64,000 nt of DNA. Source: M0108 sp963841065. Lineage in GTDB: Bacteria; Pseudomonadota; Gammaproteobacteria; Chromatiales; Chromatiaceae. The stretch spans positions 62,001 through 126,000 of the forward strand of contig CAWJBI010000049.1 in assembly GCA_963841065.1 (NCBI GenBank), given 5' to 3'. Under the pieces are notes generated by a model, which did not search any database, was not told the origin of the DNA, and saw only the letters and a program-made list of their open reading frames with translations. Each line of letters starts with the position of its first letter. Position 1 is the stretch's first letter. Shown here piece by piece: positions 35,488-43,168 of the stretch. The position numbers and the translations under genes are program-made.

Positions 35488-36257
35488 TGCCACCCAGCAT
35501 GAACTCGTCCGCCACCCATCTGGTGCTGATCCCCAGCTATGACCCCGGGGCCCAGGTCTATGACACGGTGCGTGCTGCCCGCCGGCAATGGACGCCGGTA
35601 TGGGTAGTGGTTGATGGCAGCACCGACGGAACGGCCGCCGGCCTCCAAGAGATGGCGGCGACGGATCCGGGCCTCCGGGTGGTGGTCATGCCCGAAAACC
35701 GCGGCAAGGGTGCGGCGGTATTGCATGGCCTCGACCTCGCCGCGAGTGAAGGTTTCACCCACGCCCTCACCCTAGACTCGGACGGCCAACACCCGGACGA
35801 CCTCATCCCAGCCTTCATGGCTACCTCCATTGCGGCCCCGGACTGTATGGTGCTAGGCGTGCCGGTGTTCGATGCCAACGCGCCAAAGCTGCGGGTACAG
35901 GGCCGCAAGGTATCCAACGCCTGGGCCAACTTGGAGACCCTGTGGATGGGTATCGGTGATTCCCTCTACGGCTTCCGCGTCTATCCCATCGAACCCTTGC
36001 GCCAGGTGATGCATGGCCTGCGCTGGATGCGCCGTTTCGACTTCGATCCCGAGGCGGCGGTGCGCCTGTGCTGGCGCGGCGTCCGCCCCATCAACCTGCC
36101 AGCGCCGGTGAAGTATTTTGCCGCCGACCAGGGTGGCGTCTCTCACTTCAATTATCTGCGCGACAATGTCCTGCTCACCTGGATGCACATCCGGCTGATG
36201 CTGGGGTTCCTGCCGCGATTACCCTTCCTCTTTCTGCGACGTTTGAGCACACGATGA
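35487..36257 (+). CDS. Family 2 glycosyltransferase
   Basis: A 256-residue GT-A fold enzyme. It starts HLVLIPSYDPG, has VVVDGSTDGT for nucleotide-sugar binding, and the metal-binding D-S-D in LTLDSDGQHPDD. The C-terminal stretch LFLRRL is basic and hydrophobic, suggesting membrane contact. The ATG at 35487 overlaps the acyltransferase stop by one base; a second ATG at 35499 is possible. Aryl-polyene clusters often carry such a transferase, perhaps to add a sugar or build the lipid anchor. The sugar donor is unknown. Confidence 0.85.
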   Translation: MPPSMNSSATHLVLIPSYDPGAQVYDTVRAARRQWTPVWVVVDGSTDGTAAGLQEMAATDPGLRVVVMPENRGKGAAVLHGLDLAASEGFTHALTLDSDGQHPDDLIPAFMATSIAAPDCMVLGVPVFDANAPKLRVQGRKVSNAWANLETLWMGIGDSLYGFRVYPIEPLRQVMHGLRWMRRFDFDPEAAVRLCWRGVRPINLPAPVKYFAADQGGVSHFNYLRDNVLLTWMHIRLMLGFLPRLPFLFLRRLSTR

Positions 36258-37030
36258 ACAAACGCTTCGATAACCCTGACGACCTTGTCCATGCCCCGCA
36301 CCCATTGCTGACGGATTACTACGCCAGCGAGGAGGAAAGGCGCGGCTTCGTGCGCCAGATCTTTGACAGCACCGCGTCGGACTATGACCGGATCGAACGG
36401 CTACTAGCCCTGGGAAGCGGACCTTGGTACCGAGGGCAGGCGTTGGGCCGGGCGGGTCTTAAACCGGGCATGCGCATTATCGACATCGGTGTAGGTACGG
36501 GTTTGGTGGCCCGTGAGGCCGTTAAGCTGGTGGGCAACCCCAGCCTGGTGGCTGGTGTCGATCCGAGCATCGGTATGATGGCTAACGCCCGTTTGCCGAC
36601 AGGCGTTCAACTCGTGGAGGGCAGGGCGGAAGCGATCCCGTTTCCCAACGGCGGTTTCGATTTCCTGAGCATGGGCTATGCGCTGCGCCATATCGGCGAT
36701 CTATCGGCCGCCTGCAGCGAATTCTATCGCGTCCTCAAACCGGGCGGCCGATTGTGCCTGATGGAGATCACCAAACCGGAACGGACCTGGAGCCGGTTCC
36801 TGCTTAAGGTCTACATGCGCGGCGTGGTGCCAGTGCTGGCCCACCTGGTTGGTGGCAGTGCCGAAACGGCCAGGTTGTGGCGCTATTACTGGGACACTGT
36901 CGATGCCTGTGTTTCTCCAAGCAAGGTAATCCATACGCTGGAGGCCGCCGGTTTTACCGGAGTGAAACGGCACGTCGAAACACGCGCACTGGCAATCCTG
37001 GCCGAATTCCAGGCGATTAAACCCGGGTGA
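36254..37030 (+). CDS. Class I SAM-dependent methyltransferase (UbiE-like)
   Basis: A 258-residue methyltransferase with motif I IIDIGVGTGLVAREA at about residue 76-90, an acidic GVDPSIGM for the ribose, and FPNGGFDFLSMGYALRHI as motif II. RVLKPGGRLCLMEI is motif III. The fold and order fit the UbiE/COQ5 group. It is the last gene of the plus operon and overlaps the glycosyltransferase by four bases. It could O- or C-methylate the aryl head group. A second cluster methyltransferase, at 42 kb, is frameshifted. Confidence 0.87.
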   Translation: MNKRFDNPDDLVHAPHPLLTDYYASEEERRGFVRQIFDSTASDYDRIERLLALGSGPWYRGQALGRAGLKPGMRIIDIGVGTGLVAREAVKLVGNPSLVAGVDPSIGMMANARLPTGVQLVEGRAEAIPFPNGGFDFLSMGYALRHIGDLSAACSEFYRVLKPGGRLCLMEITKPERTWSRFLLKVYMRGVVPVLAHLVGGSAETARLWRYYWDTVDACVSPSKVIHTLEAAGFTGVKRHVETRALAILAEFQAIKPG

Positions 37031-37068
37031 GCCACATGCAGGTAGGGTGAGTGCCCGCCGGGGCAGAC

Positions 37069-38385
37069 TCAGTGCCTGGCGTAAATGCCGATCCCCAGGC
37101 TCGGCAACCAGCGGCGCAGGCCCGGAGTGGTGATAACGGTGCTAAAAATGGCCATCAGCACCAGCATGGTGAACACCTGTTGGGAGATGACGCCCAAGTC
37201 ATAGCCGACGTTGATGACGATCAACTCCATCAAGGCGCGGGTGTTCATCATGATACCCAGCACCTTACCCTCCTGATGTGATAGCCCCGCCCAACGTGCC
37301 GCGACATAGCTCCCCCCGAACTTTCCAAGGGTTGCCAGGGCGATCAGCAGCAGGCACCAACCCCAGGCGGCTGCGGAATCCATGTTCCCGATGTGAGTGC
37401 GTAACCCGGTGTAGGTGAAGAAGATGGGTAGAAAGAAGACCATGACGAAGTGACCGATACGTTCCTTCCATGCTTCGATGAACTCATGCTCATCGTGCAG
37501 GATCACCCCCATCATGAAACCACCGAAGATGGCGAAGATGCCGAGCTGATAGGTGGTAATCGCCGAGACGAAGATGCCGGCGAGCATGATCCCAAGAAGA
37601 TTGTGGGTGAGCCTGCCGCGCCCGGCCTTCTCGCCCATCGGCGCCCGGCCGGCCTGGCTGATGCGGATGAGGCGCTTCATGAGGGGTCGCATGAGGAACC
37701 ACCAGGTCAGAAAGAACCCGGCGACCAGCAGCACCTTGAGACCAAAGTCTGCGGCGCTGAACTGGGTCAGGGCGAGCGCGGTGACCAGGGCGAGCAGCAG
37801 CCAGCCGATCACGTCGTTGATCGCAGCGGCGCTGATGGCGATGACCCCGATGGGCTGACGCGTGATCTTGAACTCGATCATCATGCGCCCGAGGATCGGC
37901 AGTGCCGTGATGGAAAAGGCCGTGGCGATGAACAGCGCCGAGGCGATCGGATCGACGCCGGGTGACAGCAACGGGGCCGTGAAGTACCCGAAGCCGAAGC
38001 CGAGCGCGAAAGGCGTTACCATGCTGGCCGTGGCGACATAGCTGACGGCGCGGCGGTGATGGCGGTCCATCAGATGGGCGAAATCGAACTCCAGGCCAAT
38101 CTGAAACATCAGTAGGATCAGGCCGATCTGCGACAACATCTGCATGGGTTCGGGCGGTGCCGACCGAAAGACGTACTCGAAGACCCCGGGCGCCAGCAAG
38201 CCAAACAGGGAAGGCCCGAGCAGGATGCCGACGATGATCTCGCCCACCACCGGGGACTGCCCGATCCGGTGTGCGACCTCCCCACCCAGGCGCGCGGCCA
38301 GAATGATCACGGTCAATTGCAGCAGGGTGAAGAACAGCAGGGCCTCGGTCTGATGGACCGCGACGGCGTGCGCGGACGCCGTCAT
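37069..38385 (-). CDS. Cation/proton antiporter (CPA2, Na+/H+ exchanger domain)
   Basis: A 438-residue membrane protein with about 12 helices. It shows the CPA2 pattern GQSPVVGEIIVGILLGPSLFG near residue 35-55, FQIGLEFD, and the paired acidic region ISAAAINDVIGWLLLALV near 170. FLPIFFTYTGLRTHIG and NTRALMELIVIN follow. It would exchange K+ or Na+ for protons. The ATG at 38385 overlaps the reductase stop by four bases, so it is the last gene of the minus pigment operon. Why an antiporter travels with the pigment genes is unclear. Confidence 0.88.
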   Translation of the reverse strand: MTASAHAVAVHQTEALLFFTLLQLTVIILAARLGGEVAHRIGQSPVVGEIIVGILLGPSLFGLLAPGVFEYVFRSAPPEPMQMLSQIGLILLMFQIGLEFDFAHLMDRHHRRAVSYVATASMVTPFALGFGFGYFTAPLLSPGVDPIASALFIATAFSITALPILGRMMIEFKITRQPIGVIAISAAAINDVIGWLLLALVTALALTQFSAADFGLKVLLVAGFFLTWWFLMRPLMKRLIRISQAGRAPMGEKAGRGRLTHNLLGIMLAGIFVSAITTYQLGIFAIFGGFMMGVILHDEHEFIEAWKERIGHFVMVFFLPIFFTYTGLRTHIGNMDSAAAWGWCLLLIALATLGKFGGSYVAARWAGLSHQEGKVLGIMMNTRALMELIVINVGYDLGVISQQVFTMLVLMAIFSTVITTPGLRRWLPSLGIGIYARH

Positions 38386-39101
38386 ATCATGCCTCCGTTC
38401 ACCGAGATGATCTGGCCCGTGATATAGCTGGCCTGGTCGGAGGCGAGAAATCCCACCAGGTCCGCCACCTCCGCCGGTGTCCCGGCCCGCTTCATGGGCA
38501 CCATGGCGGCGATGCTCTTGGCATCGAAAACCCCGTCGATCATATCGGTCTGAATGATGCCCGGGGCCACGGCGTTCACGGTGATACCGCGGCTGGCAAG
38601 CTCCAGGGACAACGACTTGGTGGCGGCGTGCAGCCCCCCCTTGGCAGCGGCGTAGTTCACTTGGCCGCGGTTGCCGGTAAGGCCGGCGATAGAGGTGATG
38701 TTGACGATGCGCCCCCAGCGGCCGCGGATCATGGGCATGATCAAGGGCTGGGTGACATGAAAAAACCCGTGCAGAGACACATCCAGCACCCGGTGCCACT
38801 GGCCGGCACTCATTCCCGGGAAGACGGCATCGTCATGTATGCCGGCATTGTTGACCAGGATCTGAATCGGCGTCTCCGCGACCAGGGCCTCAAGGACGAC
38901 ACGACTGGCTTCGGCGTCGGTGACGTCGAAGGCGATGGCCTCAGCCCTGCCACCCGTCCTGCAAATTTCTTCCGCCAGCGCGACGGCCTTGGCCAGGTTC
39001 AGGTTGGCGTGGACGTAGACGTAATAGCCGTCAGCGGCCAACCGTCGACAGATCGCCGCGCCGATGTCGCCGCTGCCGCCGGTGACAAGGGCACGTCTCA
39101 T
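38382..39101 (-). CDS. 3-oxoacyl-ACP reductase (FabG/ApeQ-like)
   Basis: A 239-residue short-chain dehydrogenase. The NADP-binding TGGSGDIGAAI is at about residues 7-17, NNAGIHDD near 85, the catalytic Ser in ITSIAG, and Tyr/Lys in Y-A-A-A-K (NYAAAKGGL, about 150-158). The C-terminal YITGQIISVNGGM is characteristic of FabG. In the characterised E. coli/Xenorhabdus aryl-polyene system the ApeQ ketoreductase reduces each new beta-keto unit on the ACP, and the same role is likely here. It overlaps the dehydratase gene by four bases. Confidence 0.93.
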   Translation of the reverse strand: MRRALVTGGSGDIGAAICRRLAADGYYVYVHANLNLAKAVALAEEICRTGGRAEAIAFDVTDAEASRVVLEALVAETPIQILVNNAGIHDDAVFPGMSAGQWHRVLDVSLHGFFHVTQPLIMPMIRGRWGRIVNITSIAGLTGNRGQVNYAAAKGGLHAATKSLSLELASRGITVNAVAPGIIQTDMIDGVFDAKSIAAMVPMKRAGTPAEVADLVGFLASDQASYITGQIISVNGGMI

Positions 39102-39547
39102 GTCTGCTTCCCCAGTTTCGCCGCATCCAGCACCACGGTGACGCGACCGCTCAACAGCAGGCGCTCCCCGGCGGAAATGCTGAAACCATAGAGGATGGTG
39201 TTGTCGTTGCCGGAGAGTCGCTCGGCCTCCACGCTCAGATCGGCAACGATGTCATCCAATCGTGCCACATGCAGCTCGACCCCGCGCGCGCTGGTGAGAT
39301 AACCGGCGCGGGGCGGCGCATCGGGCGCCGCCAGCAGGGCGCCATGGGCCGCCATGGCCTGGGCGGCATACTCGATGCCGCAGGCGGCCCCCAACCGGCC
39401 ATGGGCGCGCAGGGGGTTATCCGGGGCGCGGTGGCTCGTGGCCGTGCAGCGTATGCGATGGGCGTCCCAGGCATCGATGTGGTCCAGCAGGCACATGCTG
39501 CCCTGGTGCGGGAGGTGGGCAAGCAGCCAGGTGCGATCTAACGGCAT
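39098..39547 (-). CDS. Hotdog-fold dehydratase (ApeP-like)
   Basis: A 149-residue hotdog protein. The N-terminal HLPHQGSMCLLDHIDAWD matches the H-R-P-P-M-L-L-I-D-type motif of ApeP/FabZ-like dehydratases. GIEYAAQAMAAHGAL forms the central helix. In aryl-polyene biosynthesis ApeP works with a second hotdog subunit (ApeI) to dehydrate beta-hydroxyacyl-ACP. A matching ApeI-like gene lies at 47.0 kb. It overlaps the chain-length factor gene by ten bases. Confidence 0.82.
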   Translation of the reverse strand: MPLDRTWLLAHLPHQGSMCLLDHIDAWDAHRIRCTATSHRAPDNPLRAHGRLGAACGIEYAAQAMAAHGALLAAPDAPPRAGYLTSARGVELHVARLDDIVADLSVEAERLSGNDNTILYGFSISAGERLLLSGRVTVVLDAAKLGKQT

Positions 39548-40353
39548 GGCTGGATACCCACTGCCAACCTGAGCGGTTCCAGATATTCCAGGATCACCCG
39601 GCCACCATGACCCCGGGCCAGCGCCTGCAGCAGGGGCAGACCCCGCGCCGAGGGGATCTGGCGGCGCAGGGCCTCCAGGTCCGGATTCGCCATCCGGTCC
39701 AAGGGCGCCTCTACCAAATCGACTTGCAGGCGGGCCAGGGAGTTGGGGCCTTGTTGCGGCATCAATGCCAGGGCCAGACCGAAAGCAGCAGGTAGCGGAC
39801 GTTTGGCGTGCAACGGCTCGGGGTGTGGCGCTTCGTAGGTCACCAGCAGGGTGCCAACGCTATCGACCGCCACCTGGATGAGTGCCTCCAGCAAACCCGC
39901 CCCAAAGCTGCCGTCATAGGCGCACAGCACCGTGGCTGGGGTCATGGCCCCAGACGCGATGCCCCAATAGCCGGCCGAGGCGTTGTGTACCGAATTGTGG
40001 AAGCGGGTGGGGGAGATGTGGCGATCCTCCGACGCCAACACCTGACAGATGGCGTCGCAGTTGTCGCCATCCGCGCCAGAAGAGGAGAACACGGCGGCCA
40101 GTTGCTTGGCATCCAACTGCGCAGCGGCGATGGCCTCTTGCGCCACGGCCAGGGCGACCTTGACGGCCAGGCCGACGCGGCGACGTTCGGGGGGGGGAAG
40201 CGCCACGGGGGGCGGCACCATGATTGGCCTGGGTTCATAGTCCGCCGCACCGGTCAGGATTGGCTGCGCCGCAGCCCAGTTGTCCAGGCCCGGACCCAGA
40301 AGGCCAACACCGTCGATCCATCCGGTGAGCGTGGTCGTGGTGAGGGATGCCAT
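39538..40353 (-). CDS. Beta-ketoacyl synthase chain-length factor (ApeC-like)
   Basis: A 271-residue thiolase-fold protein, shorter than a full ketosynthase. In the segment that normally carries the active-site cysteine it reads RFHNSVHNASAGYWGIASGA, so the cysteine is missing, as in chain-length factors. FSSSGADGDN and VLCAYDGSFGAGLLEAL are retained fold elements. ApeC forms a heterodimer with the ApeO ketosynthase, and this gene starts one base after the ketosynthase stop, fitting a stoichiometric pair. The ATG at 40353 is preferred; an upstream start would overlap the ketosynthase. Confidence 0.85.
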   Translation of the reverse strand: MASLTTTTLTGWIDGVGLLGPGLDNWAAAQPILTGAADYEPRPIMVPPPVALPPPERRRVGLAVKVALAVAQEAIAAAQLDAKQLAAVFSSSGADGDNCDAICQVLASEDRHISPTRFHNSVHNASAGYWGIASGAMTPATVLCAYDGSFGAGLLEALIQVAVDSVGTLLVTYEAPHPEPLHAKRPLPAAFGLALALMPQQGPNSLARLQVDLVEAPLDRMANPDLEALRRQIPSARGLPLLQALARGHGGRVILEYLEPLRLAVGIQPCR

Positions 40354-40354
40354 G

Positions 40355-41575
40355 TCAGCCTGCCCTTCCCAACACCAGGCTGCAATTGGTGCCACCAAAG
40401 CCGAAGGAATTGCTCATTACCCTCCGCGGTGCGATATCGCTATTGGCGGTCAGATACTGGATGGGAATGGTGGGATCAAGGTGGCGGGTGTTGACGCCCC
40501 CCGGCAGGAAAGCCTGTTGCAGGGCCAAGGCGCTAATGACGGCCTCCAGGCCGCCCGCCGCCCCCAGGGTATGCCCCGTCGCGCCCTTGGTCGAGCTGCA
40601 TGGCGTCCGGTCCCCGAACAGGGCCAGCACTGCCTTGCCCTCAGCGGCATCGTTGCTCGGCGTCGCGGTACCGTGCAGGTTAATGTAGTCGATGTCTGCC
40701 GCCTGCAGGCCGGCCGATTGCAGGGCAGCGGCCATGGCCATCTTAGCGCCCAGTCCTTCGGGGTGTGGTGCGGACATGTGATAGGCGTCGCTGGACTCGC
40801 CGGTGCCCAGCAGCAGCACGGCTTCGGCGTCGAGGCTCGGGCCGGCCCGCTCCAGCAGGACAAAGGCAGCCGCCTCGCCGATGGAGATACCCTTGCGGTC
40901 CCGGTCAAAAGGCCGGCAGGGATCCGGTGAGAGCAGCTCCAGGGCATTGAAGCCGTACAGGGTCGTCAGGCAGAGCGAGTCCACACCACCCACGATGGCG
41001 GCATCGATGACACCGGCCGCCAGCATGCGGGCGGCAGAGGCGAACACTTTGGCGCTCGATGAGCAGGCGGTGGAGACGACCATGGCCGGCCCTTCAAGGC
41101 GGAACCAATGGCGAACGAACCCCGCCACCGAATAGGTGTTATGGGTGGTGCGGTAGACAAAGTCGTCAGGTAAGGCGCCAGTATGCGGGTCCCGGCGGCG
41201 GTAAGCCTGCTCGGTCTGCAGAATGCCGGAGGTGCTCGTGCCGAGCAAGATACCCACCCGCCGCCGGCCATGCCGGGCAATGGCCGCATTGATGGCGGAG
41301 CTGAAGCCGTCCTGTTGCAGGCCAAGAAAGGCAAGGCGATTGTTGCGGCATTCGTATTCGGCGAGCGGGGCAGGCAATGGGCAATCGTCCACCTTCGGCA
41401 CCTCGCCGACGTGCGTGTCGAGATCGCTTATTGTCTCGAAACGGCATGGAGCCAGGCCGCCGCGTTGCTGACGCAATGCGGCCAGTGTCGCTTCGAGGCC
41501 GTAACCAAGGCAACTGCTGGCGGTGAAGTGGGAAAGATGAAGAGGCGTCACGAGTGGATATCGGCTGTCTGACAT
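40355..41575 (-). CDS. Beta-ketoacyl-ACP synthase (ApeO-like)
   Basis: A 406-residue ketosynthase that would extend the polyene by condensation with malonyl-ACP. The catalytic triad is complete: Cys171 in VSTACSSSA, His301 in NLHGTATPSND and His335 in GATGHTLGAAG. The C-terminal SNSFGFGGTNCSLVLG is standard. Together with the adjacent factor it makes a type II pair. No second complete ketosynthase (such as ApeR of E. coli) is present in the window. Confidence 0.93.
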   Translation of the reverse strand: MSDSRYPLVTPLHLSHFTASSCLGYGLEATLAALRQQRGGLAPCRFETISDLDTHVGEVPKVDDCPLPAPLAEYECRNNRLAFLGLQQDGFSSAINAAIARHGRRRVGILLGTSTSGILQTEQAYRRRDPHTGALPDDFVYRTTHNTYSVAGFVRHWFRLEGPAMVVSTACSSSAKVFASAARMLAAGVIDAAIVGGVDSLCLTTLYGFNALELLSPDPCRPFDRDRKGISIGEAAAFVLLERAGPSLDAEAVLLLGTGESSDAYHMSAPHPEGLGAKMAMAAALQSAGLQAADIDYINLHGTATPSNDAAEGKAVLALFGDRTPCSSTKGATGHTLGAAGGLEAVISALALQQAFLPGGVNTRHLDPTIPIQYLTANSDIAPRRVMSNSFGFGGTNCSLVLGRAG

Positions 41576-41584
41576 GGCCCTGAC

Positions 41585-42338
41585 CTAGATCCCTGCCCGA
41601 CCTTCTCGCCCAACCGAGCGACCAAGCAGGACGTTGGCGAAAGGCAAAACACCGTTCATGGGGGAGGTCTCGACGCGAAAGCCCAGCACCTCCAGTGCCT
41701 GGATCCAGTCAGGCAGGCGGCGGCAATGCAGGGGGGGCAGGCGGTTACCGCGGAAGAAGGCCACCGTGCGGTCTGTCCAGTTGCTAAGCTGAAAACCCAG
41801 ACTGGCGCCCGCATCCCCCACGCGGGTCAAGAAAAGGCCATTGGGTGACAGGGCGGCACGTACCCGTCGCAGGACGTCGTCCTGCGACGGGCCGTCTATG
41901 TAATGCACCGCGTCCATAATCACCACCACATCCGCTTGGCCAAAATCCACCTGGCGCATATCGCCCTCTTCGAACCGGGCTCGCCCTCCTAGGGCAAGCT
42001 GTGCCCGTTTCACATCCTTCGTCAACAGATCAACACCACGGATGTCTGTCACCCGGGGGGGGGCGAGGCCACTCCGCCGACCAGTCACCGGCATCATACA
42101 GTTGCCGGGCGGACAGCAGCCAGGCCGCCAGCAGTCCCTGACCACAGCCTAAATCGAGGATGCGGGTGTCGTCCGGGAACAGCTCGCGCTCCAACATGTC
42201 AACGAACACCGGGTCGTTGCCGAGCTTGCCGCGAGCGAAGTGGTAGGCGAAATTACCGGCGGCCCGATAAGGCTCGCTGGCATGGTCGATGAGGCGTTTC
42301 CGCAGGGTCTCGGGGCCCAGGGTCATGGAGGGGGTCAT
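41585..42338 (-). pseudogene. SAM-dependent methyltransferase, frameshifted at a nine-base homopolymer
   Basis: The first part (from 42338) runs MTPSMTLGPETLRKRLIDHA to ILDLGCGQGLLAAWLLSARQ, with the SAM-binding motif I. The rest is in another frame: RVTDIRGVDLLTKDVKRAQL, MDAVHYIDGP, LSPNGLFLTRVGDAGA and the C-terminus at 41585. The frames meet at a run of nine G (42056-42064, C on the coding strand). Eight would give one continuous 250-residue protein. The gene corresponds to the methyltransferase commonly found in aryl-polyene clusters. A miscounted homopolymer, a true mutation or a phase-variable switch are all possible. Confidence 0.8.
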
Positions 42339-43168
42339 GGCGCGGTGCTATTCAGTGCGGATCGCAGGGTAATCGTCTTGAGGCCGGCGGCCGCGGCCGC
42401 TTCCAGTACTCCGGGCAGAACGGCGAGGATTATCGGCTGACCGGTGACGGTGCGGGCGGCGTTGCCGTCATGCAGGAGCAGGATGTCGCCAGCAGCGAGG
42501 TTTTTGGTCAAACGACGTGCCACATCATCCGCGTCCCGGTTGCGGGTGTCATAGCCGCGTCGGGTCCAACTGGCCAGATAGAGGTAGTGCCGGGCCAGGA
42601 TGGGTTCCAGAAAGGGATTGCGCAGGCCGGCGGGGGGCCGAAAAAAGCACGGCCGCTGGCCGGTGAGGGCAGCCAGGTTATCTTGGCCGATTTCAATCTC
42701 GCGGGCCATGCGGTTTGGCCCGAAGGTGGAAAAGTGATTGTAGTGGTGCTGGCTGTGGTTCTCCACGGCATGACCCCGCCGAACGATCTCCCGGCACAGC
42801 TCGGGATGGCGCTGAGCCCTCGAGCCGATACAGAAAAAGCTGGCGCGGGCATCGAAGCGGTCGAGCAGGTCGAGCACCTGCGGCGTGACCTCCGGGTCGG
42901 GACCATCATCTATGGTGATGGCAATGTGCCCTGCCGCAGCGGCAGACGGCAGGCGCACCCAGTTGGGACCGAGGCTCCGGCTACGCGGCCAGAGACCGGC
43001 GGCGGTGAGGGCCAGGTGGTTGGCGGCCAGTGCACCCAGCCCCCAGGGCCACAACGCCGGCTGCATCGCAAGCAACCCCAGTGCCCCGGCGTGCAGGGCG
43101 AGCGTGGCCTGCAACAACGGCGTTGGGCACCACTGGCGGCGGGCATGTGTCGGCGGCGGGGCCATCAT
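42335..43168 (-). CDS. NodB-type polysaccharide deacetylase
   Basis: A 277-residue protein with two hydrophobic N-terminal segments (about 18-60) and a NodB domain. Motif 1 is AITIDDGPDPEVTP with the catalytic Asp, motif 2 VENHSQHHYNH holds the metal histidines, motif 3 FFRPPAG, and motif 5 DILLLHDG. Such enzymes remove N- or O-acetyl groups from sugars. In this operon it may trim a glycan or glycolipid that carries the polyene. The ATG (first of two tandem Met codons) overlaps the exporter stop, and its own stop overlaps the methyltransferase start. Confidence 0.88.
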   Translation of the reverse strand: MMAPPPTHARRQWCPTPLLQATLALHAGALGLLAMQPALWPWGLGALAANHLALTAAGLWPRSRSLGPNWVRLPSAAAAGHIAITIDDGPDPEVTPQVLDLLDRFDARASFFCIGSRAQRHPELCREIVRRGHAVENHSQHHYNHFSTFGPNRMAREIEIGQDNLAALTGQRPCFFRPPAGLRNPFLEPILARHYLYLASWTRRGYDTRNRDADDVARRLTKNLAAGDILLLHDGNAARTVTGQPIILAVLPGVLEAAAAAGLKTITLRSALNSTAP

